DNA of 64,000 bases from Dictyobacter alpinus (lineage in GTDB: Bacteria > Chloroflexota > Ktedonobacteria > Ktedonobacterales > Ktedonobacteraceae), in NCBI RefSeq assembly GCF_003967575.1, contig NZ_BIFT01000002.1, positions 3,038,001-3,102,000 on the forward strand. Reading direction: 5' to 3'. The position numbers were made by a program, and so were the translations under genes. The notes under the pieces are model-generated. The model had not been told where the DNA came from. It saw only the letters and a program-made list of their open reading frames with translations, and searched no databases. Each line of letters opens with the position of its first letter. Within the stretch, counting starts at the first letter, position 1. Of the stretch, positions 61,948 to 64,000 are shown one piece after another.

Positions 61948-62847
61948 CTACACTGCTGTTGGTGTCTCTGAAAAAGAGACATTGTTTGATGTTGTCGTGC
62001 TGTTTATTGATGCGATCCCGATCTGCATTCCATAGCGGGCAAAGAGATACCCCATTGCTAGCGAGCAGACGACAATGGTGAATAAGCCAGGCAGGACCAG
62101 CAAGACCAGGCCCAGGCAGCTTACAAGGAGCGTGATGACTCCCAGCAGGAATAGATTGAGTATGAGTATACTAGTGGTGGAGCGGTGCTGGAGAAGAAGC
62201 GTGATACTAGTCGTTGGTGAGAAGAGTCCCCGTTGCATGATCGCCTGACGTACTCCTCCCAGACCCAGCCCGATCACAGAGATGAGCAGGGTGAGTATAA
62301 CGTACAGCGCGATAGCTGCAGCGTTTGGTCTGCTAAAGTTCGCATCTGACACAACAGCTTGCAAGACAAAGATGGCCAGAATCATCACGAAAAGCGGTAC
62401 GATCTTTGCGAAGATGGAACCAGGTTTTGGTGGCTGCTTGAGTGCGGCTCCCGTTTGTGGCTGCTTGCGGCTGCTCATGAGTAAGCTTCCAACGATGGCA
62501 ATCAGAGGGATGCCGATAGAGAGGATAATGCTCAATGTACCCATGCTGCCGGTGTCCACACGTAGACCAATTGTGCTCATCCCTATGATGGCTCCGGTTA
62601 TAATGATGGGCAGGCAGTAGAGGAGTCCAGCCATGATCATGCGCAGGCCATTGCCGAGTGCTTGTTGCCAGCGTATTGGTGGCAGATTGGCCTCTCCGGC
62701 GTAGACCGCACGCACGATCTCGAGGCGATAGCCAAGGAGCATAAGCTGACCGATAACAGGAATCAATTGCAGCAGTGTCAGAGCGAGAAGGCGGCGAGTC
62801 CAGCCCGTCCCCTGAAAAGGATAACGTAATGCCTGTGTCGGGATCAT
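61948..62847 (-). CDS. DUF4013-family membrane protein
   Basis: A 299-residue protein with about six to seven helices. The DUF4013 start is clear: ALRYPFQGTGWTRRLLALTL, LIPVIGQLMLLGYRLEIVRA. A polar loop with KQPPKPGS splits the helices into two groups. The function is unknown. It follows the TetR gene by 12 bases and is followed by the GT after 56 bases, so it belongs to the same regulated unit. AGGAGAAATG lies before the ATG. Confidence 0.88.
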   Translation of the reverse strand: MIPTQALRYPFQGTGWTRRLLALTLLQLIPVIGQLMLLGYRLEIVRAVYAGEANLPPIRWQQALGNGLRMIMAGLLYCLPIIITGAIIGMSTIGLRVDTGSMGTLSIILSIGIPLIAIVGSLLMSSRKQPQTGAALKQPPKPGSIFAKIVPLFVMILAIFVLQAVVSDANFSRPNAAAIALYVILTLLISVIGLGLGGVRQAIMQRGLFSPTTSITLLLQHRSTTSILILNLFLLGVITLLVSCLGLVLLVLPGLFTIVVCSLAMGYLFARYGMQIGIASINSTTTSNNVSFSETPTAV

Positions 62848-62859
62848 TTTTCATTTCTC

Positions 62860-63486
62860 CTACAATGGTTCTTTTTTTATGCCGTTGACAATCAGTGAGG
62901 CAAGCGTATCAGGCAACGTATCCCATTGTGCTTCGAGCGTTTGATCGCCCATGCTCTGTTCTAGCAACAGGCCAAGGATCATCCCTGCAATGGCACGTAT
63001 TGTCAGATCGGTATTCTGTGGTGAGATCATGCCTTGCTCTGACCAGTGGCGCAGGTATGCTTCACCTCCTTGCAGCATCGGTCCCAGCACTTGTTGATGA
63101 AACCGTTCGCGTAGCTCCTGATTGACCAGAATCTCCGAGACAATCACTTTAAAGAGTTCGAAATTATCTTTTTTGAAGGCCATCAATGGCTGGTGGATAA
63201 AGGCCTTCATAACGCTATGAATGTCTGCATCGGGTTCTAGCAAAAAGCTCATATCCTGTTGAGCTTGCGTTCTTTGGGGCTCAAGGATGCCAAGCAAGAG
63301 CGCCGTCTTATTTTCGAAGTATTTATAGATCGTTCCATCCGCCAGATCAGCCTCGCGCGCGATATCTTTAATGGTCGTCGCATGGAAGCCTTTCTGCGCG
63401 AACACCTTGATCGCCGCATCGAGGATCTGGGCGCGCCGGGCGGCAGCCAATTGCTCTTGTAGGGACGCTTTCACGGGATCTTTCAT
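62860..63486 (-). CDS. TetR/AcrR-family regulator
   Basis: A 208-residue regulator. Its HTH region is AARRAQILDAAIKVFAQKGF, then HATTIKDIAREADLADGTIYKYF. The C-terminal domain contains the TetR_C-type block (LEPQRTQAQQDMSFLLEP). Residues 9-33 are close to the remnant at 19036-19143, so the two were paralogues. An excellent promoter and a double palindromic operator lie directly upstream, so the gene and the operon behind it are probably self-repressed. GAAGAAGG precedes the ATG. Confidence 0.93.
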   Translation of the reverse strand: MKDPVKASLQEQLAAARRAQILDAAIKVFAQKGFHATTIKDIAREADLADGTIYKYFENKTALLLGILEPQRTQAQQDMSFLLEPDADIHSVMKAFIHQPLMAFKKDNFELFKVIVSEILVNQELRERFHQQVLGPMLQGGEAYLRHWSEQGMISPQNTDLTIRAIAGMILGLLLEQSMGDQTLEAQWDTLPDTLASLIVNGIKKEPL

Positions 63487-63507
63487 AAGCCTGCCTTCTT
63501 CATGTGA

Positions 63508-63540
63508 GTGAATGATCGTTCATTATGAATGATTGTTCAC
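63508..63540. promoter_or_regulatory. Double TetR operator
   Basis: GTGAATGATCGTTCAT and GAATGATTGTTCAC are two overlapping near-palindromic sites made of GTGAA/TTCAC-type halves. They lie just downstream of the promoter on the minus strand, between it and the TetR start. The site at 19013-19028 has the same halves. Confidence 0.7.
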
Positions 63541-63542
63541 TC

Positions 63543-63571
63543 ATTATAATAGAGAGATGCCAGGCTGTCAA
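63543..63571 (-). promoter_or_regulatory. Consensus sigma-70 promoter for the tetR operon
   Basis: On the minus strand TTGACA (63571-63566) and TATAAT (63548-63543) are both perfect and 17 bases apart. The operator lies over the expected start. This would be a very strong promoter unless repressed. Confidence 0.8.
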
Positions 63572-63644
63572 GGCTTGTGATACCATTCGACCAACATTGG
63601 TTATGAGTGTAGCAAGACAGGTTTTCAGTGTTGTTTGACACATA

Positions 63645-63680
63645 TCTGGCTCTGGCACAACTTTGGTGATTTCTGCCTGG
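63645..63680. repeat. ISL3 terminal inverted repeat (one end)
   Basis: GGCTCTGGCACAACTTTGGT at about 63649-63668 has the GGCTCT tip and the general form of ISL3-family ends. It lies 25 bases past the end of the transposase frame, as expected for the 3' end of such an element. Confidence 0.6.
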
Positions 63681-63692
63681 TTGTTTTCGCAC

Positions 63693-64000
63693 TCAGAACA
63701 TATGTAAAACTCGTTGGCGGAGCAAATGAAAGCCAGCCTAGCCATACACCATCCGTTTGATCAGTTTCATTTTCGTTACTTGGCCCTCTACTGGTCCATT
63801 GTTGATAGAACGTGTCAGCCTTGATTGGACAGCAGCCTTATCAAGTTCCACACCTCTCGCAAAACGTTGGAGTTCAGGAATCTGGCTTTGCATGACGTGC
63901 TCTATCCAGGTCTCCAATCGTTCTCCTTCGCTATGCCGAAGCATCTGCCAAAAATCTTGCAAAAAGCGATAAGTCATATCAAGGGTTGAGTGCGCTAAGC
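63693..64000 (-). pseudogene. ISL3-family transposase, 3' part, with an in-frame TAG; runs off the window
   Basis: The frame enters from the right edge and reads LARGVELDKAAVQSRLTRSI-type sequence (FARGVELDKAAVQSRLTRSI), then NNGPVEGQVTKMKLIKRMVYG, the conserved end of ISL3 transposases. At 63738-63740 there is TAG where Lys or Arg is expected; the normal remainder (AGFHLLRQRVLHMF) follows and ends at TGA 63693-63695. The loss is only 15 residues, so activity may be kept. The N-terminal zinc finger and DDE residues lie outside the window. Confidence 0.8.

Noticed and set aside
31515..63740. TAG read as a sense codon (TAG in the oxidoreductase, P450 remnant and ISL3 gene)
   Set aside because: Several intact genes here end normally in TAG, for example the SDR at 12067, and the three cases would need different amino acids. 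Simple nonsense mutations explain them.
1..64000. tRNA, rRNA or known riboswitch
   Set aside because: I looked for cloverleaf and conserved riboswitch cores by eye and saw none; a covariance search would be needed to be sure.

Overview
The window looks like a chromosomal stretch of a Ktedonobacteria-type member of the Chloroflexota: moderate GC, many one-gene or two-gene transcription units, many TetR, ArsR, AraC, LacI and MarR regulators, P450s, an STPK with an outside beta-propeller, secreted CAZymes, and many decayed insertion sequences. This placement is inferred from gene content; there is no rRNA or other phylogenetic marker here, and I saw no tRNA, rRNA or CRISPR array.

Layout. 1-5 kb: the start of a PhyH-type dioxygenase, trhO, an 850-base non-coding zone of nested inverted repeats and a possible ribozyme relic, then a P450/SnoaL/TPR group and a 165-bp palindromic element. 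5-14.3 kb: a sugar-acid locus with a divergent LacI repressor, two ABC permeases, a binding lipoprotein, a rhamnonate-dehydratase-like enolase-superfamily enzyme, an SDR and a secreted beta-helix protein. The lyase-like protein would cut polymer outside, the importer would bring in the product, and the two enzymes would oxidise it; no ABC ATPase is encoded here. 14.4-24.2 kb: CPBP protease, 2-hydroxyacid dehydrogenase, an ArsR/SRPBCC operon starting from a probably leaderless transcript, a P450 whose start overlaps a TetR remnant, a Ser/Thr kinase and an aldo/keto reductase. 24.7-43.9 kb: mostly ordinary accessory metabolism and regulation (TIGR01777/YndJ with TetR, AraC-AzlCD, oxidoreductases, a methyltransferase, ohr/ohrR, an esterase homologue that lacks its nucleophile).

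44-64 kb: a GH30 glycosidase with an inserted sugar-binding module, then a plastic zone. From about 46 to 56 kb there are remnants of IS5, ISL3, IS4 and IS3 family elements, repeated IS ends, truncated VOC and NmrA-like genes, an XRE/MmyB regulator, an SDR and an ECF41 sigma factor. At 56.3-58.5 kb lies the most unusual unit: an ECF-type sigma factor fused to ankyrin repeats, translationally coupled to a free-standing, N-terminally short F1-ATPase beta-like protein with a damaged Walker A. It is followed by a dead tyrosine integrase. At 60-63.5 kb is a TetR/DUF4013/glycosyltransferase/MFS/P450 unit in which the MFS and P450 genes have decayed. This unit seems to be a sister of the 19-kb locus, which kept the P450 but lost almost all of its TetR. 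The window ends inside an ISL3 element.
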